Of a stretch of 64,000 nt of DNA, positions 30,724 through 41,888 are shown piece after piece. The DNA lies in the NCBI GenBank assembly GCA_021234155.1, contig JAJEKV010000058.1:8118992-8182991 (forward strand), given 5' to 3'. Made by a program: the position numbers and the translations under genes. This stretch comes from Isoetes taiwanensis. Taxonomy: Eukaryota; Streptophyta; Lycopodiopsida; Isoetales; Isoetaceae. The notes beneath the pieces were generated by a model. It saw nothing but the letters and a program-made list of their open reading frames with translations. It did not search any database and was not told where the DNA came from. How positions within the stretch are numbered: position 1 is the first letter of the stretch; every line of letters begins with the position of its first letter.

Positions 30724-33615
30724 TCTCGCTGGGTAAATGGCCCCAAAGATTTATCATCTGGGGCGGCAGATTTTCAAGCATTAATTTTGGTATTTAATAT
30801 AATGTACTATCTTCAATTCAATTCTTTTGCAGTTAAGTTGTTTGGGAATAATAAGGATTTTTTTAGTTTCGTTCGTTTCCATTTGGTTTTATCTCTGAAG
30901 TCCTATGACACCATATAGCCAACATAATGTGTATATGGTACACAGTTTGGTGGTATCTATGGAGAAAAATTGGGATCCTCGATTAACCTAATTATTATAC
31001 AGGCATTTCCACCCTATTACACATTAATCAATCCTACGGAAAAATAGCAAATCATCTCAATAGATGATGCAGTACACTTGACCTCTAAAGCCCCACTCTA
31101 AACAAGTAATAAAGTCAGAAAAACCCTTCATTAATATTCCCGATTAGTCTCAAGGCTATTCATTGAGAATGCATCCATGTCTTACAAGCGTAAGTTCTTA
31201 AACATTTAAAAGTTGTCTCCTTTGTTGAAAATGTTGGTCATTTGGAGAGGAGACACTAGAAGTATACAGAAAGAGAAGAACGACTCCAGCTTCTTAGAAT
31301 TCTGAATTTGAAATACTTTTCTTTCAACATTTCCATTTTGTATCATGCGCTAGATCAGTTTGCTCTTGCAAAAGACCGATCGATTTTTCTATTTTTTTTC
31401 CCTCCTCATTCAAACCTAAATTGTAGAAACAATAGGGGCTTAGAATTTCTGTAGTGATGATGATCGCCTATGCAGAGTAAGGCATTTGCATGATTTACCA
31501 CCAGATCAGAGAGAAAAATGCACGATTCTGCAAATATAAACTCAGAAATAAGAATTGAACTGTAGAAATGCAAAAACCAAATCCATTAAAATGATGTCTG
31601 ATCACGGGAAAAAAACTTACAAATATCAAGATCTATAATGGACTTTGTCGAAATCCAAAAAAGGACTTCTCGACATTTGGGTGCAGAGATCCGGGCTTCC
31701 CTGTGGCCGGATCATAGTAATATAATCGACTCAATAATCTAGTTACAAAGGAGATGCAGAATAGATCGTATGCATTTGTGAAAAATCCCATTCCGGCAAT
31801 CATTATGGCATTGAAATGGTATAGCTGCATGTTCGCCCTGTTCCAATGCTTTAAGAACCTGACACCTTGATCCGCGATTCCCTTTGTAGCTTACATAAAT
31901 TGTTTCCATCGATCGATTTTGCCCACTAGCTCGTCTCTTCTTTACTTAAACCCAATGGCTACTGCCTCCAAGACATATAATTTGTCTTTCTTTATTACAT
32001 ACACAGTAAGTATATAGATGATCTGTGTCTTTTCAGTTAAAGATGTAAAATAAAATGGTAGGAAAAAAGCATTTATACGAAATAGATGCCATTTTTATTT
32101 CAAGATTATCACTAGATGCAAAAGTTTTCCTTTTAAACTTACCAGATGCTGTCTTATCTGTGCAGGGTATCTAATTTCCAAAGGATCATACATTGAGCAG
32201 AGCCAATAATCGTGCTGGACAATATTGCATGATGCATATCATAAATTTGTTCTTACCATATGGAAAGATATTGGGTTATTAATGGCTCATGTTTTATTCA
32301 TATGCATTTTGAATAACCATTTTGCATAGATAGACAGTCTGAGCCACTCTCCTTCAAACTATCTTGCTCGAATATTGCGAAGGGAAATGGCCATGATTGT
32401 CTGCGTAGCTCTCGGGTCTAACCACGGGAGAATTAATTTGAACAACCTCGACATGTTTTTCGTGCATTCTCGACTTCGCAAGTCGAGAATCCCCTAGCCG
32501 ACCAATTCTCCCAGAAACCGTCGCAGTGCCTCGACCACACAAGGCCCCCAAAATTGAACCAATATGATTTTTTCTTATGGTTTATTGGTGAAAACTAAAT
32601 CCATAAATCAAGTACATGTTAGTGGGTTCAAAGTTTACAAACCATATCTAGTTATCTAATATGGTTCATCAATATATCTTTCTAAGGTGATAAGCCAACA
32701 TTGTTTTGTGATATGGTATTGAAACATGACAATTTTAATTGGTCTCTATAACAACTTAAACTATATGATATATATTATCGTTTAGCATATCACGTTTAGT
32801 AGACTGGTATTTGATCACATCTATCTTCTTCAGTATATTGACATGGTAATTTTAAGTGTGTAATTATCATGATGCTTTATAGTGGTTACTTATCATGATG
32901 CTTTACATTGATTAATCACCAATACATAACGTGGTGAATATATTTGGTTTAAATATACTAATATGACTTTTTTTACCCTATCTTTCTCCATGGTACTAAA
33001 ATGTAATCATTTTTCGTAGTTTTTCTAGCAACTTAAAATGTATGATACTTAACTAATACTTAATATATCAAGTTTAATGGAATGGTACTTGATCTCATCT
33101 ATCTTCCGTGGTCTATTGACTTGGTAAATTATTCGAATATTTTGTAGTAATTAATGGTCAACAAATAACGTGGCAAATTGACATAGTTTAGTATGCTTTT
33201 TTTTTAAACATTTCAAATAGTTAATCAATATGATTTTGAAACGATATATGCATAACTAGTTTTTTAACGTATATGATATTTAATAGTGCTTCATATGCAA
33301 AATTTATTTATACAATATTGGAGCATGGTTAAATATCACAATAAACTTAAATGCTTTGAAACATGCTTGATTGCAAAATATGCAGTTGTATGTAATGATT
33401 ATTCGTTAAAAAGTTTCACTACATAGGACAATCTTACTTCGGCATTGATCATTGTTTTTTATTAGGAAGAGTGAGACAGAATTTGAAGCACAATGTTCAA
33501 ATTGATCTTTTTTTTAATTTTAAAATATGGTCTTATATATAACAGCAAATGCAAAACGGCAATAGTCTCATCTTCCAATACCTCCTTGGAGAGTTTGAAG
33601 ATTAGCATGAGGATG
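30724..33615. other. Duplicated non-coding DNA of copy 2
   Basis: Aligns with 17483-20389 and 44041-46936. The first ~57 bp carry the displaced ATG end of the minus-strand exon. No other gene. The hairpin near 32470 has one extra base in its loop (CTTCGCAAG) compared with copies 1 and 3. Confidence 0.6.
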
Positions 33616-34658
33616 CTAGTTGCCATTACTAGCATCTGAGTTTAACTGAAACTTTAGGTGATCATAGAATCCAAAGACATTGCCCTGAATCACGGGTGCA
33701 ATGTAGGGCTCCTCCACTGGCCTGCAGAAAAAATTCAAACTTGATCTTCATTATTTAAATGGCATGATAGGATACACAACATAGTAAATGCAGCAAGCAG
33801 CATAGTCTTACCTGTAGTAAATATGGCACCAATATGTAGAATGAAAATTGTGCAAACGCAAATCATGCGCTCCAAAAATTCCTTAAGCAATGCAGCATCT
33901 GGTTTTGCATGCTAGTCAGTTAGCAATTCCGCTTCTAAACCAGTGGCAAATGCCCAGAGCCTTTCTGGCCACAGTGCTTTCTGCAATCATTTGTAGTCGT
34001 TTCTCTGTCAATTTGAAACTCAAATCAGCTCCTGCTTTCTCAAATCTGTCCACTTTACTTACTAGTTCTTTTAATATCATGTTTTGCTCTTCCATTCCAG
34101 CTCTTTGCCAAATCCTGCATCTAATTTTTGTTCTATCTTGTCAACAATTGATGAACCCATTTTCCTACATTTACACCTTGCAATGCTTCCATGAATCTAT
34201 CTCTGATACTTTTTCTTTGACAAGTACATGAGCACTCTGCTGTGGCCATGTCAGGTTAAGCCTAAAATTTTCAAGGTCAAATTCTTTCATGAGCTCTAAC
34301 TTTGACTTCCAAAAATGCACCCTAACTTCCAAGGGAGAAAGAAAATCTTTAACCTTGACACGTTCCCATTATTCCATCGATGCACATGATTGAGACCATG
34401 TTCTTTTGATTCTGCGGTGATCAAAAGTTCCAAACTTTGTACTGCATCATTATCAATAACCTTTTTATGCAGTTTAACACTCAGACAAATGCGCTCAGGT
34501 CATGTATTTGGTTAAAAAATCGTGCAAGGATAACATCTTGTTGGCTGTCATCTTTGAAGTTGACAATTCTTCTCTACTCTTAAAGGAAGTACTTACAGCT
34601 TTAACAGTCCAATGAATATGTCGCGCTTCATGCCAAAGAAGAGAGTAACCGTTAATGT
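33616..34658 (-). pseudogene. Unrecognised frameshifted gene remnant, copy 2
   Basis: Copy 2 counterpart of the copy 1 remnant, here without the hAT-like insertion, so the coding-like blocks are contiguous. LLWHEARHIHW is near 34650, LSPLEVRVHFWKSKLEL near 34330, DRFEKAGADLSFKL near 34040, and the last exon PVEEPYIAPVIQGNVFGF ends at 33616. The frameshifts are the same as in the other copies. Confidence 0.45.
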
Positions 34659-35381
34659 CTATGCAAGATACAAATCCTAATTATATCTGTAAAGCATGGT
34701 TGAAGTTTGCAACACGTACATTAAGTCAAATGATTTCTATATTTCTTGCAACAAAGGCTTTGCAATAGCTAAAAGCTCCTTTGTATAATATCTATCAGCT
34801 GTTCTACAAAATCTGGCCCCTATATACCATAGAATCCCACGTGACTAAATGGTATTATTCATTGCATAAAATAAGAGTTCACATGTTAAAACACTGAGGA
34901 GTTTTAGGATAGCTTACTGAAGTAGCATGAATTCCTGTGATGCCTAAATTGTTGTAGATACTATGGAATGCTGTGCGTGATTCAACTCCACTGAACTTAT
35001 CAAGCTAACGTCTATCTGCAAATAGAAACATAAACATAATACACAAAAGGCAGGAAGATTGGAGGCAGAGTGTCCTATATGCATGCCATTCTTAGGACAG
35101 TAATATAGAATGCACATAATGCTCAACTTAAGCCAACCAACTCAAAAACATTGGAAAGACATCAAGAATGTTGCTTACCAGTCGTGGTCTGTTATTTAAA
35201 TACGAAACCTTAAGAGCAGCGGCCATGCTTCAAAGAAACTCCCCTGTTGCAACGAACCCACTGAAGACTACAACCAGAATACATTCTGAAAACGCAGTCA
35301 TGGCTTTGGGGACATTGGCAGCAATATTTTGCTGCTCTTCAAGCATCGAAGCTCCAGTCTGGAAGCTCCGTTCAACGGGCG
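34659..35381. other. Duplicated non-coding DNA
   Basis: No firm gene. A minus-strand frame within 35260-35360 reads MLEEQQNIAANVPKAMTAF and is protein-like, but it is unsupported by splice borders. Confidence 0.4.
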
Positions 35382-35651
35382 ATGGCCGCCGCCGCTGCCC
35401 TCGCCGCCCTAAAAGAAAACCTTAATCTTAGAAATTCACTTCAAAGGCAAATCGAAATATTTCCTGTTGTTGAGCTCCTTTCTGGCTTGCCCCTAGGGGT
35501 CATGCGGCTTTGTGGTATATTCCAGGTGTATGGTGGTATATGCTTGGAATATGTCGGAAACTGCTCCAAACTTGCTATTCCTGTTAATCCTGCCGATGAC
35601 CCCTATTGTTGCGCGAGGCCCATCGACTGCTCTTCATGCCAGGCAAGGTAA
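35382..35651 (+). CDS. Small hypothetical ORF, 89 residues, copy 2
   Basis: ATG at 35382 within a GC-rich run opens MAAAAALAALKENLNLRNSL, then GICLEYVGNCSKLAIPVNPA, and ends CCARPIDCSSCQAR at TAA. The terminal Arg codon overlaps a donor-like GGCAAG/GTAATT, so this could be a first exon. The alanine-rich start and six-cysteine tail look protein-like. Copy 3 (48846-49115) differs by one residue (V to A). Family not recognised. Confidence 0.35.
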   Translation: MAAAAALAALKENLNLRNSLQRQIEIFPVVELLSGLPLGVMRLCGIFQVYGGICLEYVGNCSKLAIPVNPADDPYCCARPIDCSSCQAR

Positions 35652-35902
35652 TTGGATGCTCAGTTTGTTCTACTACTATGAGCGAGTAACGTCCTTACGT
35701 CGTTGGTGTTCCACTCCATCCAAAATACCTACACTTTTTATGTCTTATCCCATTCTATAGTCGTCCTTACGGCCTGGCATTTTTTCTTCATTCTCAACAG
35801 AGGTCTCCATGGTATCTTTCTAGAGTCCATTTCAAAAGATAAGTTGATCAATCATAAAATCATTCGAAATGGTCTAGGGGGCTGAGAGGTTTTTAATTAA
35901 TC

Positions 35903-36130
35903 ATGTCATCCATATGTATGGGATGTGGAGTCGTGGTAGAAGCAAGGGCAGTGTTTGACAATATGGTTGGCCGTAATTCTTTCTCATGGAATATCATGAT
36001 GGAGGTTTATATCCGGAAATGTCTGTTGCATGTAGCTCGAGAAATTTTAAAAGGATGCCATATTGCAGCTTATGCTCAGCATGCACAACTTGAGGTGGCA
36101 CTTGAGCTAGACTTAGCAGAAGCAAAATGA
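35903..36130 (+). pseudogene. Pentatricopeptide repeat (PPR) scrap, copy 2
   Basis: MGCGVVVEARAVFDNMVGRN followed by SFSWNIMMEVYIRK matches the plant-PLS PPR pattern (M-Y-x-K-C-G-x-x-x-x-A-R-x-V-F-D-x-M-x-x-R-N-x-x-S-W-x-x-M-I). IAAYAQHAQLEVALEL matches the following A-G-Y-A-Q-x-G-x-x-x-E-A-L-E-L motif, with about 10 residues missing in between. PPR proteins bind organellar RNA. Only about two motifs remain and no start context is present, so this is a relic, shared with copy 3. Confidence 0.7.
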
Positions 36131-36772
36131 TTCCAAGGATGGCAAAAGCCACAATGCTTAACGCATATTTGTAACATGTTGAAGTGAAAAGTGCAAGCCT
36201 TTGAATTCCAGGTTTATCATATCTGATGCACAATGACGTGAAAAAAGTTTCTTCATGAGCTTGCTAGAGGTACTTGATTGTTTGTACTTTGCATATATGT
36301 AATGTGTGAAGTCATGATTCCATGATGGCAAATATATGCACTTGATTAGCAACTTGATTTTTGACATGCCCATTGCTATTTTCATTGCTCTTTTACTTAT
36401 TCCAAATGACTTGGCTTAAGATTTCTTTCCAGATGAAATCTGTTGTAAATGAAAGATTGGGTCTTTTTTATTCGACATAGCTGACGATCTGCAGCAAGTT
36501 CATGTATGGGATCATTCCTTCCAGTATAGTCGATGGTTCTTCTCTGTTCATAATAGACAGAATAGTCTACATTCCAAGGCGTCCAAGATATCTCATTCGT
36601 GGTATATTTCCCCCTTTCCCGACATAGGGACATGACAGGGAAATGATGTGTTCCCCTAGTGCCTATGGAGGGTTTTTTTGTTCCCCCTCTTAAGCAGAGT
36701 TTCATTAAAGTTGGAATTCTGAAGACAAGTTGGAATAATTTTTATATAGTATACCAACAAGATTGCGTATTA
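36131..36772. other. Duplicated non-coding DNA with the empty TTAA target site
   Basis: No gene. TTAA at 36690-36693 (flanked by CCCCCTC and GCAGAGTTTC) is the unoccupied counterpart of the 12.3-kb insertion site in copy 3. Confidence 0.7.
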
Positions 36773-37125
36773 AACGGGAGCAAATCATTGAAACGGGAGC
36801 AAATGGAATATTCCTTAAAGATTCCTTTTTTTTTTCAAAAAAGGGGCTAAAATGAGGTAAAAAAATTTATTTTGGTCATAAAATTGCATTTTGACCCCCC
36901 CAAAATCACTCATTTTTTTGTGCAAAGAGAAAATTGACTATGTCAAAGTGACACTTTTTCTAACAGTTAGAATTTACCTGAAGTGTGTTTTTAAAGAAAA
37001 CCACTAATTTAAGTGTATGTCCTACACAACATTTTTTAAACTTGGATTATATTCCAGAAAATGTACTTTTAGGTTACAATGTGTCATTTTTTAATGATGT
37101 AATATTTCAAAGTACCAAAATTGTA

Positions 37126-37615
37126 ATCCGGAATACACTAATGCTATTCGAGAATAACAGAAGTGTATTCCGGAATACACTTTTGCTTTTCTTGAAAGTC
37201 AAAGTGTATTCCAGAATACACTTTTGGTTTTGCTCGAAATCCAAAGTGTATTCCGGAATACACTTTTGTTGTACAAGTTTTTGAGACTGAACAGCGATCT
37301 TGGGGTTTTTCGGGTTTTCGACATTTTCAATGATCTCGCAACTTTTTTGTTTTTCTAGCATATTCAATTTATTTGTATGACCTTTCAATTGTTTTTATTG
37401 TTTTGTGTGGATACACGTTAAAGATTCCGAATACACTTTTGTATTCCGTGGGCAACTAAATTTGGCTCTGGGCATCGAAATTTGACTTGTATCTTGGCGT
37501 TCAGGAACTCGAACATTTTTAAAAGTGTAAAAGAAGAAAATAAAATAGAGGGATACCGGATAACGGCTCCGGGAGAAGAGGGAAATATATTCTGGAATAC
37601 ACTTTGTATTCCAGA
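37126..37615. repeat. GTGTATTCCGGAATACAC palindrome array, left arm
   Basis: Four or five units of the palindrome or close variants (CCAGAATACAC) occur at roughly 55-bp spacing at 37126-37265, with further copies near 37425-37445 and 37589-37615. They give artificial S-V-F-R-N-T-L open frames on both strands. Confidence 0.8.
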
Positions 37616-39862
37616 ATAGGATTTGGTTTACACAAAAGAGGCGATGATCCTGCTGGGTGATCTATTTCAGCTCCAGATTGGGGTTTTGAAAGCCCACTGT
37701 CACGATGGCGGCTCTGGTATGTTGCACTTGTAGCTTGGAGTAGGTTCAATGTCTTGGATTTAGGGCATGTTTGCTAGCTATCTTTGGGCCGTGGTCGTAT
37801 GTGGTTGTGGTCGTGGGTTGTGGCTATCTTTGCCGCTGAAAACAACACAAGATTGCTTGATGGCACAAGATGGTTTGTGGCGTTGGGATGATGGTTGTGG
37901 CCGTTGGGACGATTTTTGCTCATCACTACAATTTCCATTAACTTATTCCGACAAAGGAATACATAGAAGAATGACACGTGCTTATCTTTGTTATAATTTC
38001 CAATAAAATAGTTCCAATGTCGTTCCATCACCGTTTACAAAAGGAATCGACTTCGGGGGGAAGCTTCGGTACAGTAACTTACCACAAACATAGCTGCAAG
38101 TTAAATATACAGCGCATAATCACAACAGCTAACTGCAGCAGGCTTTGAGGAATGTTTTGAGTATCATCAGCGCCTTGGGTTATTCGAATCTGGCATTTGG
38201 TTAGACCGGAAGGCTACCATCGCTACCACGCCAAAGCGATGAGGACCCACACTTTAATGCCGTGATTCACACACTCTGAGGCATGATTCAACGTCGGTCC
38301 ATTCAACAGCCGGATAAGGAGGGTAAAATTGTTTGTTTAAAGCCAAGACTAATGATTAATTTGAGTTCTAACTTTGTAGTACAGCTAAAGCATCATTTTG
38401 TTCATCAAACATGTGTGAAACATTAAAATACCTCACTGCTGATTTTGACAAGGAGGGATGGAAGCTAAAGCCCAAGTAAAAATGAATGTGGCAGCATCCT
38501 ACACAGTCCATACAATGCCTCAATGTCGATTTTGACACAAGGGATGGAAGCTAAGCAGGAGCTTTATGTACAATACTTGAAAATTATGTGTTGCAAAGAA
38601 TGCTTGAATATGAAGCAGCTAGCAGAGGAGAAACTGCCAATGGCGAACCCTTTTTCTTGCTCTAGTCCGTTCCTTTTCGAGAATAAAGGCCTAATATTAG
38701 CAACATTGGAAAATTTTCAGTTCAAAAGATGGCATTGTTTATTTCATAAAAAGCCGTTTTTTTTACTGCTTTTTAAAGAGAAGAAGCAAATGGAATGTGC
38801 AAAACACAACAAATGTGCTTGTTTTATTCTACAATTTCCTTGATTTGCATTTGCTGGTTCAACATGCAGGTTTTGTTAATTTCTGAGGTTACTGCATATT
38901 TCTCTCCTTGTTATTTGGTCCATGGCATGTGAGGCTACTTTACTTGGCCGAGTCGTGGATATCATAAACTTGAGTTTTTATCTTTGCTCGGTCTCCATTC
39001 AGAGCATCATTATCACAAGCATCATTGTTTTTATGTGGTATCATTACAGGCATCATTGTTTTCATTGTTTTTGAATTTTTTCTTTAATACATGCTTCATT
39101 GTTTTCATGTGGCTATTTTGGGGCATTAGCATGAACTACTACGGTGAGACTAAGAAACAATTTGCTATGGACAATTCTGCTATGGAGCCACAATCAGGCC
39201 AGTGCTCTGAAGAAGATGAATATCTTGCGAGAAATGTTTATGTGACGCCTTTAAAATAAAGTTTTGGTGCCGAATGATGCGAACCCATTAAGTTGTGTCT
39301 TTGTAAGGTGCTTTGGCCAGACTTAAAGATTAAAAAGTAACAATTCCGTGGCAAATGAGTTTGCAAAACTTAAAACTCATGTACAACCCTGGAACGAATG
39401 CAACTTTGACAAAATATCAGTATGTTTTGATTTTCTTTTTCTTCTTTCCTTCTTTTTACAGTTTACATCTTAATACAGGGTACACATCTCCCACATGTCT
39501 TTAATGAATGTTGCACATACCATGTTTTCTTCATAATATATATCACCATTGGCATATAGTCCTACATCCATGTCCTTTTTTGTACAAAGAGAAGGAAATA
39601 ACATCAACGATGACTTAGACTTTTGAATATCTCAGGTCCACATTAAGTCATCATCCATTCTTCAATCCATTCTTCAGTTCACAATAAGTCTCCATCCATT
39701 CTTCAAAGATTTTAGAATGCAGGATGACAATTTTAACAGGTGTGGGGCGCAGATGATTCGAAAATATGGCTTTTGATTTGTATTCTAGAATAGGGTAAGA
39801 AATGTCCATGGAATTGCACAAGTAAGCTAGCTCTAAACCTTAACACATACGAAACAAGTTAT

Positions 39863-40045
39863 TTTGGAATACACGTTTGATTTCTTAGAAAGCATAAATG
39901 TATTCCAGAATACACATTCGCTTTCTCAGAAAAACAAAAGTGTATTCCGGAATACATTTTTGCTTTCTCTGAAAATCCAAAGTGTATTCTGGAATACACG
40001 TTTGTTTTTTAGAAAAGCAAAAGTGTATTCCAGAATACACTTTTC
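39863..40045. repeat. GTGTATTCCGGAATACAC palindrome array, right arm
   Basis: Five variants (GTATTCCAGAATACAC, GTATTCCGGAATACAT, GTATTCTGGAATACAC and others) at ~45-bp spacing mirror the left array. Placement near both ends suggests transposase-binding sites. Confidence 0.8.
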
Positions 40046-40493
40046 TTTTTACATTTTTTGTTTTATGTGTCCTAGTGTTCATTTATTTACTTGATTATTT
40101 TTTTGTTTTTTAAATGTGGAAACTTAGGACAGATACCCAGTCGCAACATCTGACAAGCGTGTTGTTCAATACGCACCAAATTTAGAGGGTGCCAAATTGA
40201 TCTACTGAAAAAATTTAAAGAAATAATTATTATTTTTTCTTCTCTATTTTGATGTTTTTGATATCTCACTTTCAGAGATTATGTATTCATGTACACATTT
40301 TGCCATTTTCAAGAGTGTTTCTTTGCACAAAGCAAACTTGTCACTTAATGAGGAGCCAAAATGAGGGAAAAAAAAAACTGAACCTTTTGAAATTCTCAAG
40401 TTTATCCAAAAAAGGCCAATTTTAAGAGCATGTTGTTTTTTTAAAGGGAATCTTTGAAACGGGAGTGCTGCAACACTCCCGTTTAATTTGCAA

Positions 40494-40802
40494 CCTTGTT
40501 TACCTTGGAGGGTTATGTATACCTCAATACTTATAGTATGGTTATGTGTATTACAAAAGGTTATGTATACCTGTTGCATACTATGGTTATGTGTATTACA
40601 AAAGGTTATGTATACCTGATAACAATAAGATTACAATAAGATAACAATAAGAGTACAACCAGATTACAATAAGATAACAAGTACTATTATTTTACTATTA
40701 CTTATATTACGGTTATGTGTATTACAAAAGGTTATGTGTACCTGTTGTATACTAACACAACCAGATTACAATAAGATAACAAGTAATATTATTCTTCTAC
40801 TA
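40494..40802. repeat. Imperfect tandem repeats of GGTTATGTATACCTG type
   Basis: ATTACAAAAGGTTATGTATA recurs three times and CCAGATTACAATAAGATAAC twice, 95 bp apart, in AT-rich DNA. No gene. It borders the DUF7869-type element remnant. Confidence 0.6.
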
Positions 40803-41045
40803 TTACTCTGAATGATCAGAACTAGCAGAAGGCGCTCCAGAGATCCTTTCGATCATGAACATTTGATACTCCCTATTCCACAGGAGATGGATGACAACAT
40901 CGACGGGATCAGGATAATGGCGAGGATTGAGAGCAACAGTGGTGAGCCAGTCTTCAAGCGGTATATCTCGCTCGCGGCACCGCTTGAAGTCCTCATGATT
41001 CATCTTGCAAGTGATAGAATCACGTTCAAGACCAGAATACGTCAT
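40803..41045 (-). CDS. Small Cys-motif element protein, 80 residues, intact (member A)
   Basis: ATG at 41045 is 46 bp after a TATAAAT box (41091-41097, minus sense). The protein starts MTYSGLERDSITCKMNHEDF and ends WNREYQMFMIERISGAP...DHSE. It shares with the divergent gene at 41245 the pattern C-x-(M/F)-(N/S)-(H/Y)-x-D-(F/L)-x-x-C, a W-L block around residue 33 and (V/I)-H-L-x-W at about 51-56. A frameshifted orthologue lies at 51878-52126. Function unknown: too small for a transposase, possibly a DNA- or protein-binding accessory factor (inference). It is intact while most neighbours are broken. Confidence 0.55.
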   Translation of the reverse strand: MTYSGLERDSITCKMNHEDFKRCRERDIPLEDWLTTVALNPRHYPDPVDVVIHLLWNREYQMFMIERISGAPSASSDHSE

Positions 41046-41090
41046 AGCTAGACGGAGGCCAATGTTGCTGCACTCGGCAATTTGATGTAT

Positions 41091-41097
41091 ATTTATA
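41091..41097 (-). promoter_or_regulatory. TATA box of small-protein gene A
   Basis: GGGTATAAATAT (minus sense) is conserved at the equivalent place before the homologue in the 12.3-kb element (TATAAAT at 51825-51831). The ATG follows at about the same distance in both, 46-53 bp. Confidence 0.5.
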
Positions 41098-41201
41098 CCC
41101 ACCAAAATTATTGATGGTATATACCCAGCAAAATTATTGATGGTATATACTCGTATAAAGGCAATGAACACCAATAATTCACATCAATAATTTTACTTCA
41201 C

Positions 41202-41208
41202 TATAAAA
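41202..41208 (+). promoter_or_regulatory. TATA box and leader module of small-protein gene B
   Basis: TATAAAA at 41202 sits in a conserved module: CAATAATTCACATCAATAAT, then TTTTACTTCACTATAAAA, then CAGCTCCA and CATCTCCCATGG. The module recurs before the genes at 41889 and 52418. TATA-to-ATG distances are 43, 43 and 31 bp. Confidence 0.65.
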
Positions 41209-41244
41209 GCAGCTCCATCGGGTGGTAGAGCTCATTCATCTCCC

Positions 41245-41487
41245 ATGGCTTCCTTGCCTGATCGTCCAGAGAACATCCAATCCTTCAGGTGCTACTTTAG
41301 CTATAATGATCTGTGTGAATGCTACAGAAATGGTATCAAACTTGATCCATGGCTGCAGTCCAAAGCAGATGGTCCTGCGAGTGCTTGCAAGAAGCTCACT
41401 CGTGTTAAGGTCCACCTTTATTGGCTTCCTGATCGGGAGATCTTTGAGCTGAATAGCATCACGTGCTTTGATGTTGATGATGAGTGA
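41245..41487 (+). CDS. Small Cys-motif element protein, 80 residues, intact (member B)
   Basis: Starts MASLPDRPENIQSFRCYFSY, continues NDLCECYRNGIKLDPWLQSK and ends WLPDREIFELNSIT...DVDDE. The motif C-x-F-S-Y-x-D-L-x-x-C aligns with C-x-M-N-H-x-D-F-x-x-C of member A and C-x-M-S-H-x-D-L-x-x-C of member C, followed by L-D-P-W-L and V-H-L-Y-W-L-P. The start is set by the TATA/leader module and by conservation of ATGG context in all three copies. A broken homologue with the same first residues (MASLPDRPENI) is at 52418. It is transcribed divergently from member A; the ~200 bp between them may act as a two-way promoter. Function unknown. Confidence 0.6.
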   Translation: MASLPDRPENIQSFRCYFSYNDLCECYRNGIKLDPWLQSKADGPASACKKLTRVKVHLYWLPDREIFELNSITCFDVDDE

Positions 41488-41845
41488 ATCTGTATCTGCT
41501 AAGGATATAATAATGACATGAGTACCTATGAACTATGCAAGCTGTCTTTAATTTCAATCACACCTATATTAGTCAAGCAGCAATGACGAGTGAATCATCG
41601 ATGATATGTATACCTGTTAAGGATATAATAATATAAGCACTTATGATTTGTGTATTTGTTAAGGATATATATAATATAAGCATAGTGAATATTAGTTGAT
41701 GTATAGAATTTGAGTATATGATAGAATCGTACCTGTACGAGTACATGATACTTGTATACTTCATCGTCAGTACATGATACTTGTATACGCTCAATGATGG
41801 CCTTCTGATCCACCCCAATAATTCACATCAATAATTTTACTTCAC

Positions 41846-41852
41846 TATAAAA
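41846..41852 (+). promoter_or_regulatory. TATA box and leader module of small-protein gene C
   Basis: Second copy of the module: AATAATTCACATCAATAATT, TTACTTCACTATAAAAACAG, CTCCATTCG, then CATCTCCCATGG. Near-identical to the one at 41202 although the following coding regions have diverged widely. Confidence 0.6.
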
Positions 41853-41888
41853 ACAGCTCCATTCGGGGCTAGAGGTCATTCATCTCCC

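Larger units (their letters stand above)
36773..40493. mobile_element. TIR element with palindromic subterminal repeats, 3721 bp
   Basis: TTGCGTATTAAACGGGAG at 36773-36790 and CTCCCGTTTAATTTGCAA at 40476-40493 are inverted repeats (16 of 18). Both arms then show a GATTCC block, a poly-T/A stretch, GGGGCTAAAATGAGG/CCTCATTTTGGCTCC and a GTGCAAAGA block in mirrored order, so the TIRs are long but diverged. Inside each arm lie arrays of the palindrome GTGTATTCCGGAATACAC. No transposase or TSD was found, so the superfamily is unassigned. The middle (37620-39860) has only unsupported open frames. A second copy begins at 62562 and a solo end lies at 6960-7127. Confidence 0.65.

Noticed and set aside
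37107-37388. S-V-F-R-N-T-L open frames on both strands (also 39864-40094 and 62775-63182)
   Set aside because: Products of the palindromic GTGTATTCCGGAATACAC arrays.
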